Origin: a virus
Length of the DNA stretch: 64,000 bases
IMG/VR virus record: IMGVR_UViG_3300009507_000012
Coordinates: 27,745 to 91,744 of that record
Direction: 5' to 3' (one strand)
Shown here: positions 26,613 to 35,811 of the stretch, piece after piece
Position numbering within the stretch: position 1 is the stretch's first letter
How the letters are laid out: every line of letters starts with the position of its first letter
The notes under the pieces: generated by a model
What the model saw: only the letters and a program-made list of their open reading frames with translations
Told to the model about the DNA's origin: nothing
Database searches by the model: none
Translations under genes and position numbers: made by a program

Positions 26613-28541
26613 TTATCTTATAACATCTATTTCAAATTCAAACATCGCAGCATTTATACAAATTATTTCGAAATATGGATTGTTTCCAACTTGTGTGTTT
26701 GATATACTTCCAATTAGTTTATCATATCCAGCTTTCCAATTAGTATAAACGTTAATGTTATTCCCGCTTAAATTTAAGTTTTCAAAAACAATCTTATAAC
26801 TTTGGCCATCTTTCCAATTTATAAGTTTGTCATCTATGTATATATTAATATTATTATCAGCACCCTGGTCTAATGTTTTACCAACAAGTCTAAGTTGATT
26901 TGAGAATTCTTTAAGTCTTGCCCAGATACCAAAACCTGTTGCATTTGATGGGTTAAACTGATTAGTATCTGTAATTTCATTATAAACACTTAATGTATTT
27001 TCGTTCCATAAGAATGGCTTTCCAAATACATATGTTTTTAAATCGTTTTTAATTTTAATTTTATTAGGAACTGTTTTGTCAACCAATATACCAGGTCCAT
27101 TAAATAAAATGTCAGTATTATATTGTACTTCAGATGGAATTGTACCATCAATAAGTTGATTAATTCTGCCATTGGCGCTTGTAATTAATTCTAATAAACT
27201 GTTGCTATCTGCAAGGTTTGCACTTGCATTTTGAAAATCTGTTTCTAATGAACTTATTCTGCTTAGCATTTCAGCACTTGAATCCATCGACATTACTAAG
27301 TTTTCTAGGTCATCAACTCTGCCTTTAATTCTAGTATATCTTGCATTCGCATCTGATAATAATTTGGCAGCATTCTCTAGGGCACTTGTCGTATCCATAA
27401 ATAAATCCATTGAGAATGTTGTAAAGTCATTAATGTTAACTTCAACACCAACATTATCAAGAGATGAATTAAATTTAATATTTAATTTAAGACCAAATGC
27501 ATTTCCATTTAAGCCAGTAATTTCATTTGGCTTATATTTAATAAGTTCAGGAATATAAGAACTGTTTGCTGCACCAGGATTATCTTGAGGATTATCCAAT
27601 ATTAATATGCCATAGAGATTAGTTTCTCTATTTGCAGATACTGAATCACTATATAAATCATAATAAACAAGAACTGCATTAAACCTAAAGTCTCCTCCTT
27701 GCTTAGCATAATCTTGTAAACTATTTATGTCTGAATTATTAGCAACTGCATTATAATTAGCAATGTTCCAATCAATTCCAAAATTAGAAGTAGTATTAGA
27801 ATCAACGTCGTAATAAGGAGTTACGCCCGCAACATCCACTAAAGTTTCTAAATCCATATTAGGATCAGGGTGTGTTTGGCTTGCTCTACCACTAATTTCA
27901 GCTTCCGTGTAAGTCTTGTTACCAGAGGCATTATAAAGAGAATTGTTAAATAATACTGCTGGAGTATATCCTACGCTTGAGGGAACATTAATATATACCT
28001 CGTGGTATGCATTACCTTTATATTGTATATCATTACCTACATCGATACTGCCTAAATACTTAACTACTCTATCATAGTCAGTTCCAGTGCCAGCGGCGTT
28101 AGGCTCTTCAGTATAAAAGCCAGGATTTACAGACTCATTAGAATCAGCGGTTTTAAATCTAATTGCGCCTATATTATTTAGCCATTTAAAAAATATTTTT
28201 TCTGCATCTGAACCATATAACGTGCTATCAAAATCATCATCTTGTAAAAGTTCTTCTTCTAAGTTAAGTGCATAATTTTGGAAAGTGTTAGCAAAATCGT
28301 GACCAGCATCTCCTTTTAAAACATATGATAGACCAGAATAATCTAGCATATTTGTAAAGTCCATTGTATTTTTACCGGAAACTGCAGTTTCAAAATTAGG
28401 AATATCTAAAAGAGCATATTTACTAAACTCAAATTTAATATCTGGGTTATTGAAAGCTCTTGTCAAATCTCTAGTCCCACTCGCAAAAGCGTACATTGTT
28501 CCTCCTTGGATTTGAGGTATTCTAACTAATGATGTAGCCAT
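26613..28541 (-). CDS. Virion structural protein, unknown
   Basis: The 642-aa product begins MATSLVRIPQIQGGTMYAFA. The first part is mixed alpha/beta. A helical coiled-coil-like stretch (NAAKLLSDANARYTRIKGR and later SRISSLETDFQNA, about 385-450) follows, and a C-terminal beta domain of about 160 residues ends the protein. This resembles trimeric baseplate or short fibre proteins with a coiled-coil neck and a C-terminal head. It lies in the wedge-fibre cluster with 3-17 bp spacing to its neighbours. No named T4 equivalent is clear. Confidence 0.58.
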   Translation of the reverse strand: MATSLVRIPQIQGGTMYAFASGTRDLTRAFNNPDIKFEFSKYALLDIPNFETAVSGKNTMDFTNMLDYSGLSYVLKGDAGHDFANTFQNYALNLEEELLQDDDFDSTLYGSDAEKIFFKWLNNIGAIRFKTADSNESVNPGFYTEEPNAAGTGTDYDRVVKYLGSIDVGNDIQYKGNAYHEVYINVPSSVGYTPAVLFNNSLYNASGNKTYTEAEISGRASQTHPDPNMDLETLVDVAGVTPYYDVDSNTTSNFGIDWNIANYNAVANNSDINSLQDYAKQGGDFRFNAVLVYYDLYSDSVSANRETNLYGILILDNPQDNPGAANSSYIPELIKYKPNEITGLNGNAFGLKLNIKFNSSLDNVGVEVNINDFTTFSMDLFMDTTSALENAAKLLSDANARYTRIKGRVDDLENLVMSMDSSAEMLSRISSLETDFQNASANLADSNSLLELITSANGRINQLIDGTIPSEVQYNTDILFNGPGILVDKTVPNKIKIKNDLKTYVFGKPFLWNENTLSVYNEITDTNQFNPSNATGFGIWARLKEFSNQLRLVGKTLDQGADNNINIYIDDKLINWKDGQSYKIVFENLNLSGNNINVYTNWKAGYDKLIGSISNTQVGNNPYFEIICINAAMFEFEIDVIR

Positions 28542-28558
28542 TTATTCTTATAATTTTT

Positions 28559-29107
28559 TTACGCAATCGTTGTTCCATAAGAACCAATGATATACCATGA
28601 TGTACCATCTGATCTTAAAGTAAGTGTTCCATTTTGCACTATTGCAATACTTGCTGCACCTGCAACATTAGTAGCTTCAATATCACCAGCCGATGTTGCA
28701 ATTAATGTAATTTCTTTACCTACTACAGTACTTGTTGATAAAACCAGTGGAGTAGCTCCATCTGCTGTATCAACAAAATAAGTAGAACTAAAAAGATTAA
28801 CAGGAAGTGATGTAAGTCCTGCTGAAGATGTTCCATTAATTCCATCCTTTGTAATACCTGCACTAATATTAACTTCATTACTAAACGTACTAGCAACTCC
28901 AAAGGTAGCTGAACTAGCATTTACTGCTGTTCCTCCATCAATTGCAATTTGACTAGTCGAAATAGTAACCCCTGAAAGAGTTAAAGCTGTTGGGTCTAAA
29001 TATCCCTTTAAGCTTGTTATTTCATCTTCAATTGAAGTAAAGTTATCATTAAGTGTAATTCTTGATGATGAAAGCGAATCTGTTCCTAAAATTTCTGTAA
29101 CCGCCAT
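28559..29107 (-). CDS. Small fibre-like protein
   Basis: This 182-aa protein is very rich in Thr, Ser, Ala and Gly and poor in charged residues. It starts MAVTEILGTDSLSSSRITLNDNF, a segment type often seen at the N-termini of phage fibre and head-decoration proteins. The C-terminal part (LTLRSDGTSWYIIGSYG) resembles the short closing domain of many phage fibres, where TLRSDGTxWYIIG is common. I infer a short fibre or fibre tip on the baseplate. Confidence 0.6.
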   Translation of the reverse strand: MAVTEILGTDSLSSSRITLNDNFTSIEDEITSLKGYLDPTALTLSGVTISTSQIAIDGGTAVNASSATFGVASTFSNEVNISAGITKDGINGTSSAGLTSLPVNLFSSTYFVDTADGATPLVLSTSTVVGKEITLIATSAGDIEATNVAGAASIAIVQNGTLTLRSDGTSWYIIGSYGTTIA

Positions 29108-29121
29108 TTTATTTTATTTTT

Positions 29122-31869
29122 TTATTTTACTATTATCATGTTTCTAATGGTTTTATTTCTATTACCATTTGTATCTTCGATTTCAGCCGAAATTTTATAG
29201 TTTCCAGCTTCCTTAAAGATATATGTCATCCACATATTATCATAATATATATCATGTTCTTCTTGGCTACTATCTTTATATATTCTCCAAACTGGCTTTT
29301 TAATACCAGGCATTTGCGTTTTATCTAAAGCAAACGTAACATGGGTTGATCTTTCTACCTCTGCACTTCCGTTAATAATTCTTACAGTATCAAATGTAGG
29401 ATTGTACCTAACATATTTTGTTTTACCATAAATTGTTCCATTAGTTAATGTCACCTCTTCAAAATCATATTTAAAAGAATAATCTTTTCCAACACATAAT
29501 AAGAATTTAAATATGTCATTAGTATCATCATTATCAGTATCTTCAAATACTGGGTTATAATTAAACTTACTAATAATAGAATCTGTAGATGCATTTAATT
29601 CATCAGCAATTGCTTGCCAACCTAGAAGATCTGAGTTATTAGTAGGAGTTGCAGCAACTAAAGTGTGAGTTCCTGTTTCAATTAAATGAGTAGTAGGGTT
29701 TTTATGTGCAATAGTTAAAACACTGCCTTGTTGAATTGTATTTATTTTAAAACTTGCCGTCAAATCAGCACCAATTCTAGTAGCGTCCCACCAGTTATAT
29801 TTTCCATCTACCCATCTGACTGGATCCATTTCATTCCAAACATAAGGTCCAGTAGTTTCGCTATAACCCGTTAAATTAACAGGATCTGTGTCTACATATC
29901 TTTCAACCGTACTAAAAACTTTACCTTGACTTTCGTCGTGTACATAATTAGCTCTATCCATGGTTAAGTATAAAGACTGGAAACTATCTTCAACCTTTTG
30001 TAAATTTTCAGTTGGCAATTCCCAATAACCTCCTGTTTTATTCCAATCAGTTTTCCAATCTTTCCATCTATTATCTTCTTTCCATTGATAAATTCCATAT
30101 ATTTCAAGCGGCTTTACCTTAACGTTAAAGAAGTCTGACTCTTTTCTAAAACTCATAATTCCTTGAAGGTCATACATTCTTAGCTCTACGCTATAGTCTC
30201 CTTCAAAGGGTACAATTATTGGAAACCTTAAATATCCAGGATGGAATGTGCCATCTGTTTCATAATAACCAATACTGCCTCTAAAACTTTGTGAATATCC
30301 TTTAGGTCCAGTAACTACCCATTCTAATTCATAAACATGCTGCTTCCACCAGTTATCCCAAGTAACTGTTGAATCTAACGCATCAAACCATGTAAAGTTT
30401 GCAAATTCCCATTCTTGTGGAAGTGAAGTACATTCTAAGATTATTGGACAGCCTACAGGAATTGAGTGCTCTCCATCTGTGTCATTGTTAAAAGTTTCCT
30501 TTTTATTTATATAGTAGTTATTGTAAAATGTTTCAAAATCTGATAATAAAGTTTCATATTCAGTTTCGTTAAGATTTCCAAAACCATCTAGTGGAATAGG
30601 TTCAAAATTTACATTGTCAATTAAAATATTATTATTTGATACCAATGCATAATCTTCAACGTAAAGTTGTTTACCTTCCGGATAAACCTTAAATTCAACA
30701 TCTTTACCTTCATTGAATGAAACAATAGGTTGTTGATTATTCCAAACGTTTAAATTCTTTTGATCAAAATAACTTCCCTCACCTACAATATCTACAATTT
30801 TTGCTTGAAGTGGAAGGTATTCTTTTTGTAGTTTATTCTTAAGACCGTATAATTTTATTAAAATCTCTTCCGGCGTAAAATCAAATACCTCATCGACATT
30901 AGGAATGTCCCAATAATCAAATGATCCATTAGGTTCGTTTAATTTATAAACCAATGAAAATCTGCTTGTTTTTTTCATTGTAGTAGAAGGCAAATTAAAT
31001 TGCTTTCTTTTCTTATAACTAAATCCAGCATTTTTATCTGGAACTGAAACTGCTTTTAGTTTTCCAAAGCTATCGCTATCTTGATTTATATTTAGCCAAT
31101 ATTCTTTAAGTGTAATATTATTATAGCCGAAAAAATCAATTGCATTTAATACAGCTTTATAAGTTCCAATAAATGGTTTAATATTGTGTAATTCTAAAAG
31201 TAGCTCTCTTCTTTTTTGATTCATGAGTCTCCAGTCGATTCCCATTTCATTAATATCATGCTCTTTAAAAATTATAAAATCACCATCATCAAGAGTAGCA
31301 CCCATATTTTGTAATAGGTCATGCATTCTTTCATCTTCTCCAACAGTTTCACCATATATTATTATTTCAGCAACTTCATGTCCATCACTGTCATCTGTAA
31401 TTAATAAAGTTCTTTGATGTCTTTGTTCAGCCTTAGATGAAAGTGCAATGTTAGCCTGTATTGCATCATTTGTAAAATCATTTACAGTTTTTAAACCTGC
31501 AATTACTGAAACAACATCTGTATGATCTAATACTTGAATATTTAGTCCATTTAGGTTTTGTATTTTTACAGTATTGTTTTCTAAAATTGTACCATATATA
31601 AAAATATCTTTACTAATATACCTATCATCTTTCCAACTAAATTTAAAATTACTACCATTACTATCTACAGAAACAGGTCTACCATATACTATTTGGCCAT
31701 TAGTATCTACAAGCTCCTCCAATATAAATAAGTTTAAAGTTTCATAAAGGCCAACCGATACCTCAGGTAAATAAACTACCCCGCTCCACTTTTCGTTTGT
31801 AGAATCATAGTTAAGGTTTAATTCATTCTCAACTCCATTAAAAAATCTTAAATATGAATACTTTGACAT
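29122..31869 (-). CDS. 7: Baseplate wedge protein, gp7-like
   Basis: The 915-aa protein is near T4 gp7 in size (1032 aa) and lies directly after the gp6-like gene and a small gene, as gp7 follows gp6 in T4. Around residues 215-250 it has RRELLLELHNIKPFIGTYKA followed by VLNAIDFFGY, a pattern like tail protein I, which joins wedge to fibre. The N-terminal 130 residues and the C-terminal half are beta-rich with Trp-rich patches (YQWKEDNRWKDWKTDWNK), and the end looks like an immunoglobulin-like domain (WMTYIFKEAGNYKISAEIED). gp7 holds the wedge together around gp6. Confidence 0.68.
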   Translation of the reverse strand: MSKYSYLRFFNGVENELNLNYDSTNEKWSGVVYLPEVSVGLYETLNLFILEELVDTNGQIVYGRPVSVDSNGSNFKFSWKDDRYISKDIFIYGTILENNTVKIQNLNGLNIQVLDHTDVVSVIAGLKTVNDFTNDAIQANIALSSKAEQRHQRTLLITDDSDGHEVAEIIIYGETVGEDERMHDLLQNMGATLDDGDFIIFKEHDINEMGIDWRLMNQKRRELLLELHNIKPFIGTYKAVLNAIDFFGYNNITLKEYWLNINQDSDSFGKLKAVSVPDKNAGFSYKKRKQFNLPSTTMKKTSRFSLVYKLNEPNGSFDYWDIPNVDEVFDFTPEEILIKLYGLKNKLQKEYLPLQAKIVDIVGEGSYFDQKNLNVWNNQQPIVSFNEGKDVEFKVYPEGKQLYVEDYALVSNNNILIDNVNFEPIPLDGFGNLNETEYETLLSDFETFYNNYYINKKETFNNDTDGEHSIPVGCPIILECTSLPQEWEFANFTWFDALDSTVTWDNWWKQHVYELEWVVTGPKGYSQSFRGSIGYYETDGTFHPGYLRFPIIVPFEGDYSVELRMYDLQGIMSFRKESDFFNVKVKPLEIYGIYQWKEDNRWKDWKTDWNKTGGYWELPTENLQKVEDSFQSLYLTMDRANYVHDESQGKVFSTVERYVDTDPVNLTGYSETTGPYVWNEMDPVRWVDGKYNWWDATRIGADLTASFKINTIQQGSVLTIAHKNPTTHLIETGTHTLVAATPTNNSDLLGWQAIADELNASTDSIISKFNYNPVFEDTDNDDTNDIFKFLLCVGKDYSFKYDFEEVTLTNGTIYGKTKYVRYNPTFDTVRIINGSAEVERSTHVTFALDKTQMPGIKKPVWRIYKDSSQEEHDIYYDNMWMTYIFKEAGNYKISAEIEDTNGNRNKTIRNMIIVK

Positions 31870-32138
31870 TATCTTATATTTTTATCATCTTTATTTGCTG
31901 TGTAATTTTTCCAATTTTTCATTACACGAATTTGTTTAATAGTATTGTAATAATAGTCAGTACAAAACCTAACAAAATCAAGAATAGTTTGATTTCTCAT
32001 AATATGCCTAGAAACCCTATTGGTTATTAAGTCATTTTTATAATCATAGCCTAAATACTTTTTATCATCTTTGGCAGACTTTTTTATGTCATAGATCTTT
32101 TCTCTTTTATATCTGTATAAGTCGTCGTATAGTCCCAT
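31869..32138 (-). CDS. Small basic protein in the wedge operon
   Basis: The 89-aa, Lys/Tyr-rich helical protein shares its start base with the gp6-like stop and its stop base with the gp7-like start, so it is tightly coupled to both. It is too short for gp53 and shows no motif I know. By context it is a wedge-assembly or minor baseplate protein. Confidence 0.6.
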   Translation of the reverse strand: MGLYDDLYRYKREKIYDIKKSAKDDKKYLGYDYKNDLITNRVSRHIMRNQTILDFVRFCTDYYYNTIKQIRVMKNWKNYTANKDDKNIR

Positions 32139-33991
32139 TATAAATCGCTTCTATTTCCTGCTTGTACTCTACTATAAATAGTTCTTGGCACAGGTGGGTT
32201 ATCAAAGTATAAAGACATTGAAGCCATTTCTCCAATCGATGGCTCATCTTTTACTAGTTCTCCATCTCTATCTTCCCAGCCTCCTCTAAATATTGCAACT
32301 TCTTGCTTGTCTAAAATAATATCACCATATCTGTCAAGTCCTATTTTATTATACCAGTCTTCTATTTGCTTATCTCCAGTAACTGGTATTAATAAGTCAG
32401 GATTTTCTAATACTATCTTCTTAATTTCTTCAGTTCTCTTAAAAAATACAAGTCTTTTTTGATCTCCATCTGCTCCTTCTAATTCCGGAGTTGATGGCGT
32501 TACAGTAACTTCAGTATAATTATAAAATCCATCCTTTCTTGCTTGCTCCTCAATACTTGATACAAATTGTACATTTACCGCATCTACACCTTCGATACCT
32601 TCTATGATTGCAATAATATCACTCTTAGGTAGTTTATCTCTTCGTACAATTTTTATTAGATAATTTGAGATAGCCGCTCTAATGTCATTGAAAATATCTT
32701 GTTGCTTAAATCCTTCAAACCATCTAATAGAAATATCCATTCTATATTTAACAGCTTCCGGCTCTACAAATATTGCTTCACTTGTAACCATTTGCTGCCC
32801 ACTATCTTCAATTACGCCAAGCATTCTATCAGTTTCGTCTTTTCCAAAGAAAAACTCGCTTTCGTCAACTGAAAAATAATCTGTCCCTTTTAATAATCTT
32901 TTCTCTAAATCTGGAATTGCAAAAATATAAATAACATTGTCATCATCTAAATAACCATCGTTCGTAGTATTATATGCATCTAAATAACTAAACTGCGCAT
33001 ACCTACTTAAGAAATATTCATATGCATCTGGATTTGCAAGTACAAAACTCTTGCTTGCCAGCGGTGCCATTAACTTCGTAAATTCAGTACTCTCAGGATC
33101 TGCTCCCATAAAAGGAGAAGTTGAAGTCTCCATTTCTAATAATTCGTTTAGGTCATGTGTATCTCCGGTTGAGTCCTTACCTTCACCTAACCATTTAAAT
33201 GTAAGATCTCCTGCTTGGTTAAGATTTCCTGCTGCTCCATCACATTTAATATATTCTATTTCGATAGTAGCTCCACTTGGTGGAATTATACCAAAGTTAC
33301 CAGTTCCGAAATAAACATCTATTCCTCCACTAATTCCAGTCTTTACTAAACAACCTTTATCAGTGGCTAACATTTCGTATAATGAATTAAACTTTGTCCA
33401 TTGTTCTCCATTAACACTTACCTTTACTAAAGCGTGGTCAGTCGTTCCTTTAGATTGAATATTAAAGCTTTGCATACTTTCACCTGTACTTGTTAAGGTT
33501 TGAGACTCTAATTTACCTTGTATGATATTTGCTCTAACCCAATCGTTACTACTCTTTGGTAATAAGAACTCATCTTTATCAGTTCTTAAAAAATAAATTA
33601 AACCATTGTTATCATATTGAATTTCAGTATTTGGCTCAATTATTAAATTACTTCCAGCAACATCATCAGTCACGCCTGGCTTCCATCTAAAACGAATTTC
33701 TCCAGTTGCCGCGAAACCTCTAGTAGCATCATGCCCTGCAAGTCTTGCAAGTCCGTGAATAGATTCAGGCTGTTGAGCTGTATAAATATTCTGCTCTACG
33801 GTAGAGTCCTCTATATAGAACATGAGCATCTCATTCATTTCAGCCATTACCTCAAGTATTTGAGAAAACGGTGAAGCTGTTGTAAAATAATTACCAGCCT
33901 TTTTATAGACTCTACTTAAATATGATCTAGAGTCTTCTACTATATTTCCAGCAGTTACTCTAGCCTTATCTAAAAATTTAAAATCTGCCAT
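32138..33991 (-). CDS. 6: Baseplate wedge protein gp6 (baseplate J family)
   Basis: The 617-aa protein matches gp6/baseplate J in size and layout: N-terminal helical segment (SPFSQILEVMAEMNEML), PESIHGLARLAGHDATRGFA near 75-95, the beta domain with IEYIKCDGAAGNLNQAGDL, and a C-terminal part with IRAAISNYLIKIVRRDKLPK and SDIIAIIEGIEGVDAV, typical of the J family. In T4, gp6 forms the iris-like ring of the baseplate that drives sheath contraction. The gene lies 11 bp after the gp25-like gene, the conserved 25-6-7 order. Confidence 0.88.
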   Translation of the reverse strand: MADFKFLDKARVTAGNIVEDSRSYLSRVYKKAGNYFTTASPFSQILEVMAEMNEMLMFYIEDSTVEQNIYTAQQPESIHGLARLAGHDATRGFAATGEIRFRWKPGVTDDVAGSNLIIEPNTEIQYDNNGLIYFLRTDKDEFLLPKSSNDWVRANIIQGKLESQTLTSTGESMQSFNIQSKGTTDHALVKVSVNGEQWTKFNSLYEMLATDKGCLVKTGISGGIDVYFGTGNFGIIPPSGATIEIEYIKCDGAAGNLNQAGDLTFKWLGEGKDSTGDTHDLNELLEMETSTSPFMGADPESTEFTKLMAPLASKSFVLANPDAYEYFLSRYAQFSYLDAYNTTNDGYLDDDNVIYIFAIPDLEKRLLKGTDYFSVDESEFFFGKDETDRMLGVIEDSGQQMVTSEAIFVEPEAVKYRMDISIRWFEGFKQQDIFNDIRAAISNYLIKIVRRDKLPKSDIIAIIEGIEGVDAVNVQFVSSIEEQARKDGFYNYTEVTVTPSTPELEGADGDQKRLVFFKRTEEIKKIVLENPDLLIPVTGDKQIEDWYNKIGLDRYGDIILDKQEVAIFRGGWEDRDGELVKDEPSIGEMASMSLYFDNPPVPRTIYSRVQAGNRSDL

Positions 33992-34002
33992 TCTTTAATC
34001 TT

Positions 34003-34359
34003 TTAATTTACATAAACTCCAATCAAATACTTAGAGTCTACTGTTATATTTATTTGAGCAATATCTCTTACTTCACCTCTTGTAAAATTAATATCTACTT
34101 TAGTTTTATACTTGCCTGCATTTGGACAATATTCTTCTATTTGATCTTCTATTGCTCTTTTTACTTCAAATTCATTAAATTGAAAGTCATATATTAATTT
34201 TTCTAAATCAGCGCCGAATCTACTATTTCCCAATACATCTCCAGTATTTGTAAAAAGAATAGTTTCGATTTGAATTAAAAGTTGACTTAATTCATTCTCA
34301 ACATCTACGCTTTTTGGGTCATAGTTAGGATCGCCTAATGTTTTAATATATAGTTCCAT
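34003..34359 (-). CDS. 25: Baseplate wedge protein gp25
   Basis: The 118-aa protein fits the gp25/lysozyme-like wedge family in size and in its core pattern: GDVLGNSRFGADLEKLIYDF, then a helix with VKRAIEDQIEEYCP and a strand-rich end (VRDIAQINITVDSKY). In contractile injection systems gp25 joins the sheath initiator to gp6. It is directly upstream of the gp6-like gene in the conserved order. Confidence 0.87.
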   Translation of the reverse strand: MELYIKTLGDPNYDPKSVDVENELSQLLIQIETILFTNTGDVLGNSRFGADLEKLIYDFQFNEFEVKRAIEDQIEEYCPNAGKYKTKVDINFTRGEVRDIAQINITVDSKYLIGVYVN

Positions 34360-34378
34360 TAATTATTTATCCGTTTTT

Positions 34379-35224
34379 TTATGAGTGAAACATCCAGTCT
34401 ACTCCTTCATCTCCTTTAATTTCTTCAAGTACTTTTTCCATTTCCTCATCACCCATACCTTTAATGCCATCATAATCAATTTCAACACCACCTGGTAAAG
34501 AGAATTTAAAGACTCCTAATTTAGCACCAACCGCTTGTTTTACTTTAGCCGCGACATATCTAAAAAATATCTCATCATTATACAGTGCACAATTTTCTAT
34601 ACTTTCATAACATTCAATAATCACATCTCCCTTAGGTGTATCTCCCATAAATTTAAGCTGACCTGTTAGTTGTGAATAGTGAAAACTTAAAGGGTTTTCT
34701 AGGATTTGACGAGCCATATCAAAATAACTTTGATTAATTACATAATATTGAAGTTCTTCTGCAGATTCTGCTGCTCCCGTTCCTGCAAATGAATTACTAA
34801 AAAACATTTTTTCAATATTAAAATCTGCTCCACCTGCAAATCTTAAATCTAATCCACTTCCACCTGTATTCCAACCAGAAGCAAGGTCATACACTCCATA
34901 TATTGAAAAGACTTCACCAGCACCTGATGTTGCATTTTCCTTTGGAAAGTTTAAAGTTCTAGTTGTCTTAAAACTTTGACTACTAAAAACTCCATTAGGT
35001 ACATGAAAATAGTTTTCTCTAAGACTATATTCATAATTTTTTCTGAACCATTTTACTGCTCTTTTTATAATGTTTATTATTTCAGCTTGTGGCAAATTAA
35101 GAGGTACCATACATGCTCCTGTTATTTCTGAACCAATTTCATTTAAGAATTCAGTTAAACAATCAGTGCCATAGTCTCTACCTTGACTTAAATCTATATT
35201 ATCGCCGCTTCTAATATCACTCAT
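34379..35224 (-). CDS. Virion protein, possible neck/tail-connection protein
   Basis: The 281-aa product has an N-terminal helical part (LTEFLNEIGSEITG, then IINIIKRAVKWFRKNYEYS), a middle Gly-rich beta region, and a C-terminal helical part (FFRYVAAKVKQAVGAKLG). The pattern of an N-terminal helix pair followed by a phage-specific beta domain occurs in structural proteins of large T4-like marine phages. A gp13-like neck role is possible but unproven. It lies next to gp25, which favours a tail or neck position. Confidence 0.5.
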   Translation of the reverse strand: MSDIRSGDNIDLSQGRDYGTDCLTEFLNEIGSEITGACMVPLNLPQAEIINIIKRAVKWFRKNYEYSLRENYFHVPNGVFSSQSFKTTRTLNFPKENATSGAGEVFSIYGVYDLASGWNTGGSGLDLRFAGGADFNIEKMFFSNSFAGTGAAESAEELQYYVINQSYFDMARQILENPLSFHYSQLTGQLKFMGDTPKGDVIIECYESIENCALYNDEIFFRYVAAKVKQAVGAKLGVFKFSLPGGVEIDYDGIKGMGDEEMEKVLEEIKGDEGVDWMFHS

Positions 35225-35810
35225 TTTTAATTAATTTTTTTAATTTATCTATATTACCGTTTTTAGTAAACAAAATATCTTTATTATTTTCTATCCACGT
35301 TTTATCTTTATTCCACCACTGTAAGTCTAATAAAAACGCAATATCTTCTTTACTAAATCTATACTTTAAATGTTTTCCTGGATTCCCTCCAATAATAGAA
35401 TAAGGTTCTACATCCTTTGTTACTACCGCATCTGCTGCTATTACAGCACCGTCTCCTATTTTAACTCCGGAAAGTATTTTAGCGTCCATGCTTATTAAAA
35501 CATCATTACCTATTTCTATGTTTCCTTTAGAAACGTTACTAGGTCCACAATAGTGATATCCGGATATGTTATTTGCATGATCTACTGATAATAAAAACTT
35601 AACACCTAAAGAAACTGAAACATACTTACCAAATACTAGTTTTGTATCTGGAAAACTTTTCATCCAATAAACTTTAGAAGCAATAGATGTATCTCCATTA
35701 TTAAGAGAAGTAATACTAACTAGCCATGGATCTGAATATTCTACAGGACTATTAGTCTTATTGTTTTTTCTAAAATTATTATTATCTTCCTTTATGTTAC
35801 ATATTATCAT
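35217..35810 (-). CDS. Hexapeptide-repeat acyltransferase (xenobiotic/CatB-like)
   Basis: The 197-aa protein has left-handed beta-helix repeats (IEIGNDVLISMDAKIL, VKIGDGAVIAADAVV) and the family's C-terminal IIGGNPGKHLKYRFS. His78 of VDHANN is a plausible catalytic base. Length and motifs fit the CatB/Vat branch of acetyl-CoA-dependent O-acetyltransferases, which also includes sugar O-acetyltransferases. It sits inside the tail cluster, 1 bp from the amidoligase-like gene. In a phage the likely targets are sugars or surface polymers rather than antibiotics. Its N-terminal 30 residues are low-complexity Asn/Lys and the true start could be downstream. Confidence 0.82.
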   Translation of the reverse strand: MIICNIKEDNNNFRKNNKTNSPVEYSDPWLVSITSLNNGDTSIASKVYWMKSFPDTKLVFGKYVSVSLGVKFLLSVDHANNISGYHYCGPSNVSKGNIEIGNDVLISMDAKILSGVKIGDGAVIAADAVVTKDVEPYSIIGGNPGKHLKYRFSKEDIAFLLDLQWWNKDKTWIENNKDILFTKNGNIDKLKKLIKNE

Positions 35811-35811
35811 C

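Noticed and set aside
35217-35810. Antibiotic resistance gene (CatB/Vat-like)
   Set aside because: Only family-level similarity; context is a phage tail cluster, so sugar or polymer O-acetylation is more likely.
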